A stretch of 41,815 nt of DNA from Roseburia sp. (lineage in GTDB: Bacteria > Bacillota > Clostridia > Lachnospirales > Lachnospiraceae): positions 662,513-704,327 of the forward strand of contig JAMPFA010000001.1 of assembly GCA_023664725.1 (NCBI GenBank), written 5' to 3'. This document shows positions 34,888-41,815 of the stretch, piece by piece (position 1 is the stretch's first letter; the number at the start of each line of letters is the position of its first letter). The notes beneath the pieces are model-generated. The model was not told where the DNA came from and did no database searches. It saw only the letters and a program-made list of their open reading frames with translations. A program made the position numbers and the translations under genes.

Positions 34888-35734
34888 ACCGTTTCCCTTT
34901 CAAAGTAAAATACATCAGTTCCTCCACTGTGGGATACGTGACAAGAAGCGCATTGTCATACTGGCTCCATCTGCCATGGCTTACCAGCGCCTTTGTACCA
35001 TATTCCCCGGTTTCCTTGTAAATAATATTTTCTCTTGGCAGAAGCTTCACTTTATACTCCTCCCCTGCCACCATGCGGAAATGCTTATTCAGATTCTCCC
35101 TGTCCATGGAAAGCAAAAGACTGCCGGCATCCACAAAGGTGATATAATCTGCAATTTGGTCTAAGTCCTCCGTGAGATGGGTGGCAAGGATCACGCTCTT
35201 TTTGCCGTCTTTTATATAATCCGTTATGATATGTAAAAATTTCTGGCGGAAATCTGGGTCAAAATTGGCCGTGGGCTCATCTAACAGCAGAAGCTTTGGC
35301 TGGTGGGCAAGGGCAAAGGCGAATTGAAATTTCAGGTATTCTCCTTTTGAGAGTTTCTTTACTTTTCTGTTCTCTTTCAGCCCGAAATCTAAAGCGTAAC
35401 TGAGAAATAGTGACTCGCTGTAGTTTTCATAGTATTTTCCGTATAATCTCGCGTTTTCCAAAAGAGTCATCTCCCTGGCGAACAATCCATCTTCGGAAAG
35501 CACATAACCGATGTTGTTTTTTATGAATTTTTCATTTTCCTGGTATGTGGTGCCAAAAAGGCGGATCTCGCCGCCGTCCGGGGTATAGAGACCTAAGAGG
35601 ATCTTTAAAATGGTGGATTTCCCGGCGCCGTTTTGTCCGATCAGTCCCATAATGTAGCCTTCCGGCAGGGTGAAGGTGATATTTTCCAGGAAGAAATGTC
35701 CTAATCTTTTCTTTACGTCTGTCAGTTGTACCAT
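34874..35734 (-). CDS. ABC transporter ATP-binding protein
   Basis: A 286-residue ABC ATPase: Walker A GQNGAGKST at 33-41, signature LSKGEYLKFQFAFALA, Walker B LLLLDEPTANFDP, switch His in LATHLTEDL. After residue about 215 there is an additional C-terminal domain (EYKVKLLPRENIIYKETGE, YPTVEELMYFTLKGK) as found in YtrB/BcrA-type ATPases. The start at 35734 follows GGAGGAACGC and yields MVQLTDVKKR; upstream residues in the longer frame are not protein-like and overlap the promoter. First gene of the operon. Confidence 0.92.
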   Translation of the reverse strand: MVQLTDVKKRLGHFFLENITFTLPEGYIMGLIGQNGAGKSTILKILLGLYTPDGGEIRLFGTTYQENEKFIKNNIGYVLSEDGLFAREMTLLENARLYGKYYENYSESLFLSYALDFGLKENRKVKKLSKGEYLKFQFAFALAHQPKLLLLDEPTANFDPDFRQKFLHIITDYIKDGKKSVILATHLTEDLDQIADYITFVDAGSLLLSMDRENLNKHFRMVAGEEYKVKLLPRENIIYKETGEYGTKALVSHGRWSQYDNALLVTYPTVEELMYFTLKGKRYEKK

Positions 35735-35772
35735 GCGTTCCTCCAGCTTGTTGAATTTGAGTAAGTTTTTCT

Positions 35773-35812
35773 GTGCATATACTGTATATATTATTATATA
35801 CAGTATATGCAC
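35773..35812. promoter_or_regulatory. 40-bp perfect palindromic operator of the ABC operon
   Basis: GTGCATATACTGTATATA (35773-35790) and its exact inverse (35795-35812) flank TTAT. The palindrome covers the -10 region of the operon promoter. Very long perfect dyads of this A/T-rich type with TGTATA/TATACA cores are usual for YtrA-type GntR repressors, and the regulator is encoded in the operon. Confidence 0.8.
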
Positions 35813-35823
35813 GGGAATGTCAA
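35795..35823 (-). promoter_or_regulatory. Promoter of the ABC operon
   Basis: Minus strand TTGACA (35823-35818), 17-base spacer, TATATA (35800-35795). Both the spacer and the -10 are inside the palindrome, so a bound repressor would exclude RNA polymerase. Confidence 0.75.
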
Positions 35824-35836
35824 TAGGGAAATAGAA

Positions 35837-35877
35837 AAAGAAGGTATGGGATTTATAAATTATCCTGTACCTTCTTT
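35837..35877 (-). terminator. Intrinsic terminator after the DUF234 fragment
   Basis: Minus strand AAAGAAGGTA pairs with TACCTTCTTT around an A/T-rich inner stem (AGGAT/ATCCC-like) and is followed by TTTCTATTT. It lies six bases beyond the stop at 35884 and insulates the ABC operon promoter. Confidence 0.7.
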
Positions 35878-35883
35878 GTATGA

Positions 35884-36576
35884 TCAATATATGTCTTCCA
35901 ATGTCAAAAGAAAAACTTCTCCCTGTTTTTCCAAATCCAGCAGTGACTGTGTAAATCCACCTTTGGAAAAAATGTAATAGTGATATCTTTCTCCTCTGTT
36001 AAATACAGAAGCGTATCTGCGCAGTAAATCCAACTCCTCCACACCGATTTTCTCATTTCTGTATTTACAGGAACCAATCAGGTATTCTTTTCCCTCCACC
36101 GGGATTCCCACAATATCAATCTGTATCTCCTTTCGTGTTTTTGGATCCGTCCCCCACCATTGACCTGTCTCACCAAGAAGAATCGGCAGTTCCTTCGCAT
36201 AACGGATCAAATATTCCTGGCACATTTTTTCAAAAATCAGCCCCATGTAGTCAGGATAAAATCTTTTTATCACTTGTGTATATACCTGACGGATACGACC
36301 CGCGCTTATAACCGACATATTTCGTGGAACAAAACGATACCAGAACCGAAAAAAGTTATCTTCTATGGTATAAATCGCCTTTCTGCCAGTCTTTTCCAAT
36401 ATTGGCGTCTCTTTTTTCAAAATACCTAATTCTAACAATACCCGCAGATACTTTGCGCACACGCCGGACTCCAGCCCCACTTTTGTGGAAATTTCATTGG
36501 AATGACTCGCCCCGCCGGCAATGGCCGAAATAACAGAATTGTATATCGCCGGCTCCCGCAATTCCTGTTCCTGCAC
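35884..36576 (-). pseudogene. C-terminal half of a DUF234-type AAA ATPase
   Basis: A 230-codon open frame matching only the C-terminal half of archaeal-type ATPases: a winged helix (REPAIYNSVISAIAGGASHS, then NEISTKVGLESG) followed by DUF234, a PD-(D/E)XK-like fold (GTDPKTRKEIQIDIVG, YLIGSCKYRNEKIG). Full-length members have an N-terminal P-loop domain of about 230 residues that is absent here: no Walker motif exists in this frame or upstream, and no ribosome binding site precedes the ATG. Thus probably a 5'-truncated remnant, although the remaining frame is intact. It is next to a different, complete AAA/PD-(D/E)XK protein of related architecture. Confidence 0.7.
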
Positions 36577-36706
36577 ATCTAAGGCTGGATAATATGCTGT
36601 AACCGTGATGATATGGACTTTCTCCTCTGCTATTTAAATAGCTTACTTTAGAGTTGGTGAATCATAAGTTTATAATGGGCTTTTTAAGCTATTTTGTCAA
36701 GAGTTT

Positions 36707-38281
36707 TCAGACAACTGCTTCCACTATGGTCTTATCTCCAAGTGTTATGGTTTTCATACCGGCTTCTTTATTTTTGTTAAAATTAAAGCTGATCATATAG
36801 CCTTTTTTCTGATGAAAATAATCGAGATAATCCAATAGCTGACTCTGGCCTCTCTCATTATACTCATTTCCGTGCCAAATCTTCATTTCCACAATAAACT
36901 GTTCTCCCATATAATCTACGATTACATCTGTGCGCTTTGCGTCCCTTGTCTGCGCCTCGATATAGTAATTTCCGACTCCATTTATAATAGGTTTCAGATA
37001 CAGCAGGAAAAATTTCCGTCCAAAACTCTCTACAAATTTCTCATCATTTTCACTGTAAATATCTATAAAGTATTCCACAAACTTTTCAAGTACCAAATCC
37101 ATGTTGAGCCTGGAATCCGTGATAAACTGGTTCCTGTTTTCCTGACCATAAAGAAACATCTCACTTTTTACGGATTCTTCTGCGATAAACAAATTCAGCA
37201 GATACATTTCAAATATTCTATTTGCCACCGTAACATAACCGTTTTCTTCTTTTAAAAAGCCAAACATAAGTCCCAGATTAATGGATTTCTCCGCCGGGCT
37301 AAAAGAGATCCGTCTTCCCCGGTATAAAATCTGCTCTATTAAATTTCGCATATCCTGATACGTATCAAGCTGTTTTACCATGCTGTCAAATAAGGGGATA
37401 TTCTCTTTCAAAATCATCTTAACTGCTTCTGCGATTCCTTCTTTTGTCCACACATCAGAAATATTCTCAAAACCTTTTTGCCCCAAAATTTCCTCGTCAA
37501 GATACTTGCATATAGAAGACACCAGATAGGGATAACCAGAGGTATACTGATCTATTTCCCTGGCAACAGCCTCCACATTCATGCCAGTCTGATGCTCCTT
37601 TTCATATTCTGCCAGCATAGCCGCAGTTTGAGTCACAGAAAAACTCATATCAATGGTAAATCTCGCCGCAATATTCCAGGGACTGTTATACTGATGCTCC
37701 TCATCTGGCCGCAGCTTTAATTTCAGGTTTTTAATATCATATACCCCTGCAAGAATTACAGAATAGAAAATTGGGCTGTTATCTCTGTTTAGATAATATC
37801 CTCTTAGCTGTGAAAGGAAATCGATAAAAACCTGGTTGTTTGATGCACTGTCCACCTCATCAATCATCAAAACAACGGGCCTTTCTGCCATTTTACAAAA
37901 TTTGCTCAAGCCCCGAAACATTTCATCCATTGAAATTTTTTCCTGATCTCTAAAGGAATCAAATACACCTTTTAATTCCTCATTTGCAGAAAGCAATTCT
38001 TTTATATATTTTAGAAATGCTGCCGTAAACGTCTGCTCATTAGCAAAGCTTGCAGTGCTCATCATCTGAAAATCCATGGCAAGAACGATATAATCATCCT
38101 TCAAGTACTCTGCCAATTCCCTCAGCGTTGTGGTTTTCCCATATTGCCTGCCCCTGTTGATCACAAAATACTTTCCACGGTCTACGTACAGGTTCTTGAT
38201 CCGCTCCAACCTTTCATCCAGTTTTACCATATAATGTTTCTCTGGCCTGCAGCAGCCCTCTGTATTAAAATAACGCCTCAT
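36707..38281 (-). CDS. AAA-ATPase-like protein with C-terminal PD-(D/E)XK nuclease domain
   Basis: A 524-residue protein. The N-terminal P-loop domain has Walker A GRQYGKTT at 44-51 and Walker B VVLMIDEVDSAS; a central helical region with FTIDMSFSVTQTAAMLAEYEK follows. The C-terminal domain shows RTDVIVDYMGEQFIVEMKIW, that is D452, then E465-x-K467 with a downstream Gln near 479, a PD-(D/E)XK core. The family (AAA-ATPase-like plus nuclease) is abundant in Bacteroidetes and Clostridia and lacks a firm function. The start at 38281 has GGGGGA upstream. Own promoter at 38316-38344. Frame is complete, in contrast to its truncated neighbour. Confidence 0.88.
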   Translation of the reverse strand: MRRYFNTEGCCRPEKHYMVKLDERLERIKNLYVDRGKYFVINRGRQYGKTTTLRELAEYLKDDYIVLAMDFQMMSTASFANEQTFTAAFLKYIKELLSANEELKGVFDSFRDQEKISMDEMFRGLSKFCKMAERPVVLMIDEVDSASNNQVFIDFLSQLRGYYLNRDNSPIFYSVILAGVYDIKNLKLKLRPDEEHQYNSPWNIAARFTIDMSFSVTQTAAMLAEYEKEHQTGMNVEAVAREIDQYTSGYPYLVSSICKYLDEEILGQKGFENISDVWTKEGIAEAVKMILKENIPLFDSMVKQLDTYQDMRNLIEQILYRGRRISFSPAEKSINLGLMFGFLKEENGYVTVANRIFEMYLLNLFIAEESVKSEMFLYGQENRNQFITDSRLNMDLVLEKFVEYFIDIYSENDEKFVESFGRKFFLLYLKPIINGVGNYYIEAQTRDAKRTDVIVDYMGEQFIVEMKIWHGNEYNERGQSQLLDYLDYFHQKKGYMISFNFNKNKEAGMKTITLGDKTIVEAVV

Positions 38282-38315
38282 GTTTCCCCCATTGTGACAA
38301 TTTTTTGTATATATC

Positions 38316-38344
38316 AGTATAACTGAAAAAAGTGGGGGGCTCAA
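38316..38344 (-). promoter_or_regulatory. Promoter of the AAA/nuclease gene
   Basis: Minus strand TTGAGC (38344-38339), 17-base spacer containing a C-run, TATACT (38321-38316). Confidence 0.6.
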
Positions 38345-38354
38345 TAGTTTTTCG

Positions 38355-38603
38355 CTAATAATATAGGCTGTGACATCCCAGATTGCTCAGACACCATCTG
38401 CCATTTTCGAGAACATAATAAAATGCCAGCCCATCCTCGCCCTCATAAACATCACTTCTGCGGACATTTTCCCAGGAATCTGGGTAGGAATATTGAATCT
38501 GATAATCAAAGGAAACATTAACCACTGCACAGATTCCATCTTCCGAGCTGCTGTATGCCTCTCCGGTAACAAATTTCATATCCAGAGTTTCATTCTGATT
38601 CAT
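38355..38603 (-). CDS. Hypothetical short protein, possibly a fragment
   Basis: An 82-codon frame, MNQNETLDMKFVTGEAYSSS onward, ending in RWCLSNLGCHSLYY. The pattern of short strands (AVVNVSFDYQIQYSY, LAFYYVLENGRWCL) resembles the last part of small extracellular beta-sheet domains that measure a protein product against a value, but I recognise no family. No good ribosome binding site precedes the ATG and no signal peptide is present, so it may be the C-terminal fragment of a longer lost gene. It borders the IS200-type remnant on one side. Confidence 0.4.
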   Translation of the reverse strand: MNQNETLDMKFVTGEAYSSSEDGICAVVNVSFDYQIQYSYPDSWENVRRSDVYEGEDGLAFYYVLENGRWCLSNLGCHSLYY

Positions 38604-38833
38604 TAATTTTTATTGAAGTCAGACTTAAATAAACTCATGTAGTGTTAAGTTTTGTGCATTCCAGTGCAATTTTGATTACATGCATGGAATCTAAGCCTGC
38701 TCTACTTGACTGCGCCTCAAAGCACTGGCTTTCTCTTTAAAACCATGGGAAATCTATCCTTTACAGCCTTCCCACTGCCCCGTTCAATCCAAATTGCTCT
38801 TGACTCGTTGCTACCTAAAGGGGTGCTTGTACT

Positions 38834-39127
38834 ACTAAGCCTCGACCCTTAAAAGGGTGTTCATATTCTTTCACACTGAGCTTATCTTGCATGATATCCG
38901 CTTTCTCTTGTTTTTGAATATACTTTTTTATTGCGGATTCGTTCAGACCTACGATACCAACATAATATCCGTCTGTCTGACCAAAAGTGTCCAGTTTCCA
39001 AACTTGTACTTCAAGTTCACATGCCTGTCAAACATTATTAAGGCACTTTTCCCTTTCAGATATCTCATAAATGAAGATACAATTATTTTCGACGGTATAC
39101 TTGCGAGTATATACACATGCTCGGCAT
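38834..39127 (-). pseudogene. tnpA: IS200/IS605-family TnpA transposase remnant
   Basis: Minus-strand reading from about 39127 gives EHVYILASIPSKIIVSSFMR, YLKGKSALIMFDRHVNLKYK, then after a one-base shift near 38990 GYYVGIVGLNESAIKKYIQK and DIMQDKLSVKEYEHPFKG, ending at the TAG at 38836-38834. This is the C-terminal two thirds of an IS200/IS605 Y1 transposase, including the region of its catalytic helix. The HuH pair reads HVY, the second His replaced by Tyr, and the first 50-60 residues are missing. Roughly 38640-38833 probably holds the rest of that end of the element (hairpin-prone sequence, no gene). Confidence 0.75.
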
Positions 39128-39347
39128 AAGATGCCCTTCTATAATCTCCACCCCCTAATAATCACACAACTACTTTAAAATATCTCGTAAATCTGTTTAT
39201 ATCATTTTTAGACAGTTTTTTGTCTATACTTTGAGTTGAAAATGATGTTACCTATTTTAATACTATTTCTTTATGGATATTCCGTTTGAAGAGTGCATTC
39301 TTTCCGGAAATTCAAAACACCCAATTCCGGAGTTTCAGAGCAGACAT

Positions 39348-39376
39348 TTCCGCTCCAGAGTGCAATCCTCTATAAT
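39348..39376 (+). promoter_or_regulatory. istA promoter within the IS21 left end
   Basis: A consensus -10 TATAAT at 39371-39376; 17 bases upstream stands TTCCGC, a poor -35 that overlaps one of the terminal repeats. Confidence 0.45.
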
Positions 39377-39426
39377 GAATCCATGCACATGAAAATGTGT
39401 AAATTCATTACAGGAGGTCGATAACC

Positions 39427-40970
39427 ATGACTGATTATCGAGAAATCATCAGACTAAAAAGTCTGGAGTTCAGCAATGTAGCAATTGCGAACAGTCTGTG
39501 TTGTTCACGCAACACGGTTTCTGAAGTTCTCAAGCTTGCAGAAACACACTCTTTAGGATGGCCTATTCCGGATTCACTAACCAACAGTGACATTGAGCAT
39601 CTGTTTTATCCGGACAGAGGCAATAATGAGGGAAGAAGGCTTCCGGATTACGAGTATGTCTATAATGAACTGGCTAAACCAGGGGTAACACTTTCTCTTT
39701 TGTGGGCGGAATACTGTGCCAAATGTGAAGCAGAGCATACGATTCCCTATCAGCATACGCAGTTTAATGACAAATATCATGCGTATGCTGCATCAAAGAA
39801 AGCTACGCCCAGAATTAAACGTAAACCCGGTGAAACAATGGAAGTTGACTGGATTGGGGATACCCTTAAGGTTTACGAGGCCGCCAGCTGCAGTGATATA
39901 CCGGCATATGTATTTGTTGCTGTTCTTCCGTGCAGCTTATACGGATACGCAGAGGCTTTCCCGGATATGAAATCCAACCACTGTATACAGGCACACATCT
40001 ATGCGTATTCCTTCTTTGGTGGTGTGACCCGTATTCTTGTACCAGATAATCTGAAAACCGGTGTGATCAAGAATACACGGACAGAGCTTGTACTTAACCG
40101 TTCCTATCATGAAATGGCAGAGTATTACGGAACAGCCATTATTCCTGCCAGACCTGTAAAGCCCAAGGACAAGCCTAATGCGGAAGGTACTGTCAAAGTG
40201 CTTGAAACATGGATTCTTGCAGCACTTAGGAACCGGAAGTTCTTCACATTTGATGAACTCAATAAAGCCATCCTTGAAAAACTGGAGGAATTTAACGCAA
40301 AACCTTTTCAGAAAAAGAAAGGAAGCCGGTTATCTGCATTTCTTGAAGAAGAAAAGGACTTCCTCATGCCATTACCTGCTTCCCCGTATGAAACGGCTGT
40401 CTGGTCAACTGCCACCATGCAACCCGATTATCTCATAACTGTCGGGAATTGCAAGTATTCTGTTCCGTATGAATTTATTGGTAAGAAAGTAGACATCCGT
40501 ACTACCGGAAAAAGTGTCGAGGTTTTCTATCATAACAACCGTATAGCATCACATGTACGCAGGACTTATTCACCGGAACCAATATATATACCTGAACACA
40601 TGCCTGAAAATCACAGAAAGTTTCTGGAATACAATACGGAAAGCTTTCTTGACTAGGGGAAACAATAGGTCATTCCACCCTCATTGTGGTAAAGCACTTT
40701 TTATATATGCACAAGGTAGAGCAACAGGGTTATAAGTCCTGCGCCTCACTGATGAAGCTTGCTGACCGTTATGGTACGGAGCGATTGGAAAATGCCTGTG
40801 CCAAAGCACTCAGCTACACACCGAGTCCCAGCCTGAAAAATATCAGTACCATTCTGAAAAACGGCCAGGACAAAGTTGCGCCGGTAAGGACTTCGACCAG
40901 TGTATCCACTAAGAAAAGCTCCCGGTATGGCATTACCAGAGGTTCCTATTATGAAGGAGGTGACCGTTAG
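39427..40970 (+). pseudogene. istA: IS21 transposase IstA, interrupted near residue 409
   Basis: The first 409 codons are intact: an N-terminal helix-turn-helix (NVAIANSLCCSRNTVSEVLK), the DDE-type integrase core beginning with METMEVDWIGDT-like EVDWIGDTLKVYE, LVPDNLKTGV with the second Asp, and the GTVKVLETWILAAL block with Glu. At 40654-40656 TGG has become TAG (FLD-stop) and one A is missing in the following A-run; the family frame resumes as HSTLIVVKHFLYMHKVEQQG and runs to the TAG at 40968-40970, so the protein would normally be about 513 residues. AGGAGGTCG lies just before the ATG. Recognition of the native residues is from the usual IstA sequence. Confidence 0.9.
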
Positions 40971-41763
40971 TGATTCGTCAGTCAACCATAAATAAACTGC
41001 ATGATATGCGCCTGTCTGCAATGTCAGATGCCTTTGAAAGCCAGTGTGCGGACCCTGATACTTATCAGGGATTATCTTTTGAAGACCGCTTCGGTATGCT
41101 GGTTGATAAAGAATGGGATAAGCGAAAAAGTACAAAACTGCAAAAGCTTATCCGCAGTGCAGAATTCCGTTATCCGAATGCATGTATGGAAGCCATTGAG
41201 TATCATCCTGACAGAAATCTGGACAAAGGGCAGATGCTGGAATTCTCCACCTGCCGGTATATTTCAGAAGATCATCGCATTATTCTGAAAGGTGCTTCCG
41301 GAAACGGGAAAACATATATCGCATGCGCACTTGGCATTGCAGCCTGCAGGAACTTCATCAAAGTACGTTATGTGCGTCTGCCGGATCTTTTAAATGAACT
41401 GGCTGTTGCACATGGAGATGGCACACTAAAAAAGATGATCAAAGCTTATCAGAAGATTGATCTTTTGATTCTGGATGAATTCCTGTTAAGTCCGGTAGGT
41501 AGTGTTCTTATTTTTGTGTCTATGACCTTTATCCTTATTCCAGAGGCCGGGTGTGGGCAGAGCCCACGAAGCCTTGTAAATACTGGAAATTCTAGCAATA
41601 ACTCATATTGGAAATTATAGGAAAATAGGATTTCAAAGACACAAAACTAATTACACCCTCGTCCGGTATCCACTGAGCAGACAAGGGAGCTTCTTGAAAT
41701 CATTGAGGCCCGTAGTGTGAAGGGTTCTGTTATCTTCTGTACCCAGTTTGAGCCGAAAGGCTA
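40970..41763 (+). pseudogene. istB: IS21 helper ATPase IstB, interrupted by a miniature element
   Basis: Starts at the GTG overlapping the istA stop by one base, with GAAGGAGGTG upstream. The frame is intact through Walker A GASGNGKT (about residue 107) and Walker B LLILDEFLLSPV, then enters foreign sequence at 41498. Past the insertion, from 41661, the native frame resumes as STEQTRELLEIIEARSVKG, SVIFCTQFEPKG and stops at a TAG at 41761-41763, where the family reads GWYHR; the remaining C-terminus is missing. IstB is the AAA+ regulator that prepares the target DNA for IstA. Confidence 0.88.
41498..41660 (+). mobile_element. 163-bp IS256-like miniature element with 8-bp target duplication
   Basis: The insert in istB is flanked by direct copies of GTCCGGTA (41490-41497 and 41661-41668), the 8-bp duplication made by IS256-family transposases. 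The ends are imperfect inverted repeats: GGTAGTGTTCTTATTTTTGT at the left and, as reverse complement, GAGGGTGTAATTAGTTTTGT at the right, sharing the core TTTTGTGTC. Inside are a hairpin GTGGGC-AGA-GCCCAC (41549-41565) and A/T-rich sequence but no transposase. This looks like an IS256 element with its gene deleted, leaving both ends. Confidence 0.75.
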
Positions 41764-41815
41764 GTATAATCCATTTTAATTAGCTTAATGTTTGGAAATA
41801 TGGTATAATAATCCT

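Larger units (their letters stand above)
39230..41763 (+). mobile_element. Defective IS21-family element
   Basis: istA and istB in the usual order and one-base overlap, preceded by a left end with the repeated blocks typical of IS21 (GAGTGCAtTC..TTCCGG, TTCCGGAG, TTCCGCTCC, AGTGCAAT between 39290 and 39370). The left terminal inverted repeat is not certain; the right end appears lost, since istB breaks off at about 41763. The element cannot move by itself: istA has a nonsense codon and a frameshift, istB is interrupted by another element. Confidence 0.75.

Noticed and set aside
36629..36642. Perfect palindrome GCTATTTAAATAGC
   Set aside because: Short, A/T-rich and not near a promoter or gene start; chance occurrence is likely.

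Overview
The window looks like a chromosomal segment of a gut-type Lachnospiraceae (Clostridia, Bacillota). Three things point there: the lepA-hemW-hrcA-grpE-dnaK-dnaJ heat-shock cluster led by a CIRCE operator, a thl-hbd-bcd-etfB-etfA butyryl-CoA operon, and clpC/radA with strong AGGAGG ribosome binding sites and TTGACA/TATAAT promoters. This assignment rests on family knowledge and gene order, not on a database search.

Region 1 (1-3540, minus strand) is the wreck of a type I restriction-modification operon. It holds remnants of Fic, hsdM, hsdS, a divergent-AAA/AlbA-type ATP-binding protein and hsdR, each broken by deletions, single-base indels or stops. A 165-bp foldback element with CTAG ends sits in hsdM. 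Amid this decay a three-gene cassette with 4-base overlaps (DUF3791, DUF3990 and a 74-residue protein; 960-1881) is fully open and may be a toxin/antitoxin-like unit.

Region 2 (3541-7560) has a PadR regulator, a DUF1700-like membrane protein and a DUF4097 beta-repeat protein in one operon, a convergent lipoprotein sharing one bidirectional terminator, a candidate small RNA, and a dead Abi_2 phage-defence gene.

Region 3 (7561-22985, mostly minus) is housekeeping: a membrane-anchored cohesin/cadherin-like protein, clpC, a small beta-rich protein, a truncated SUFU protein and radA; then a small HAD protein, an anchored plus-strand protein, a soluble chemoreceptor with a CZB zinc-binding domain, a coiled-coil J-domain protein, and hrcA-grpE-dnaK-dnaJ.

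Region 4 (22986-31914, minus) has lepA-hemW, an orphan antitoxin followed by what looks like the first codons of a deleted PIN toxin, and the butyryl-CoA operon. That operon lacks the expected crotonase gene and carries a near-perfect Rex operator between promoter and start codon.

Region 5 (32024-35823, minus) is a six-gene ABC-transporter operon: two related ATPases, membrane partners and an internal YtrA-type GntR regulator. A perfect 18+18 palindrome overlaps its promoter.

Region 6 (35884-41815) is accessory and decaying: the C-terminal half of a DUF234-type ATPase, an intact AAA/PD-(D/E)XK protein, an IS200/IS605 transposase remnant, and an IS21 element whose istA has a nonsense codon plus a frameshift and whose istB is interrupted by a 163-bp IS256-like miniature element with an 8-bp target duplication. 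No rRNA, tRNA or CRISPR was seen.
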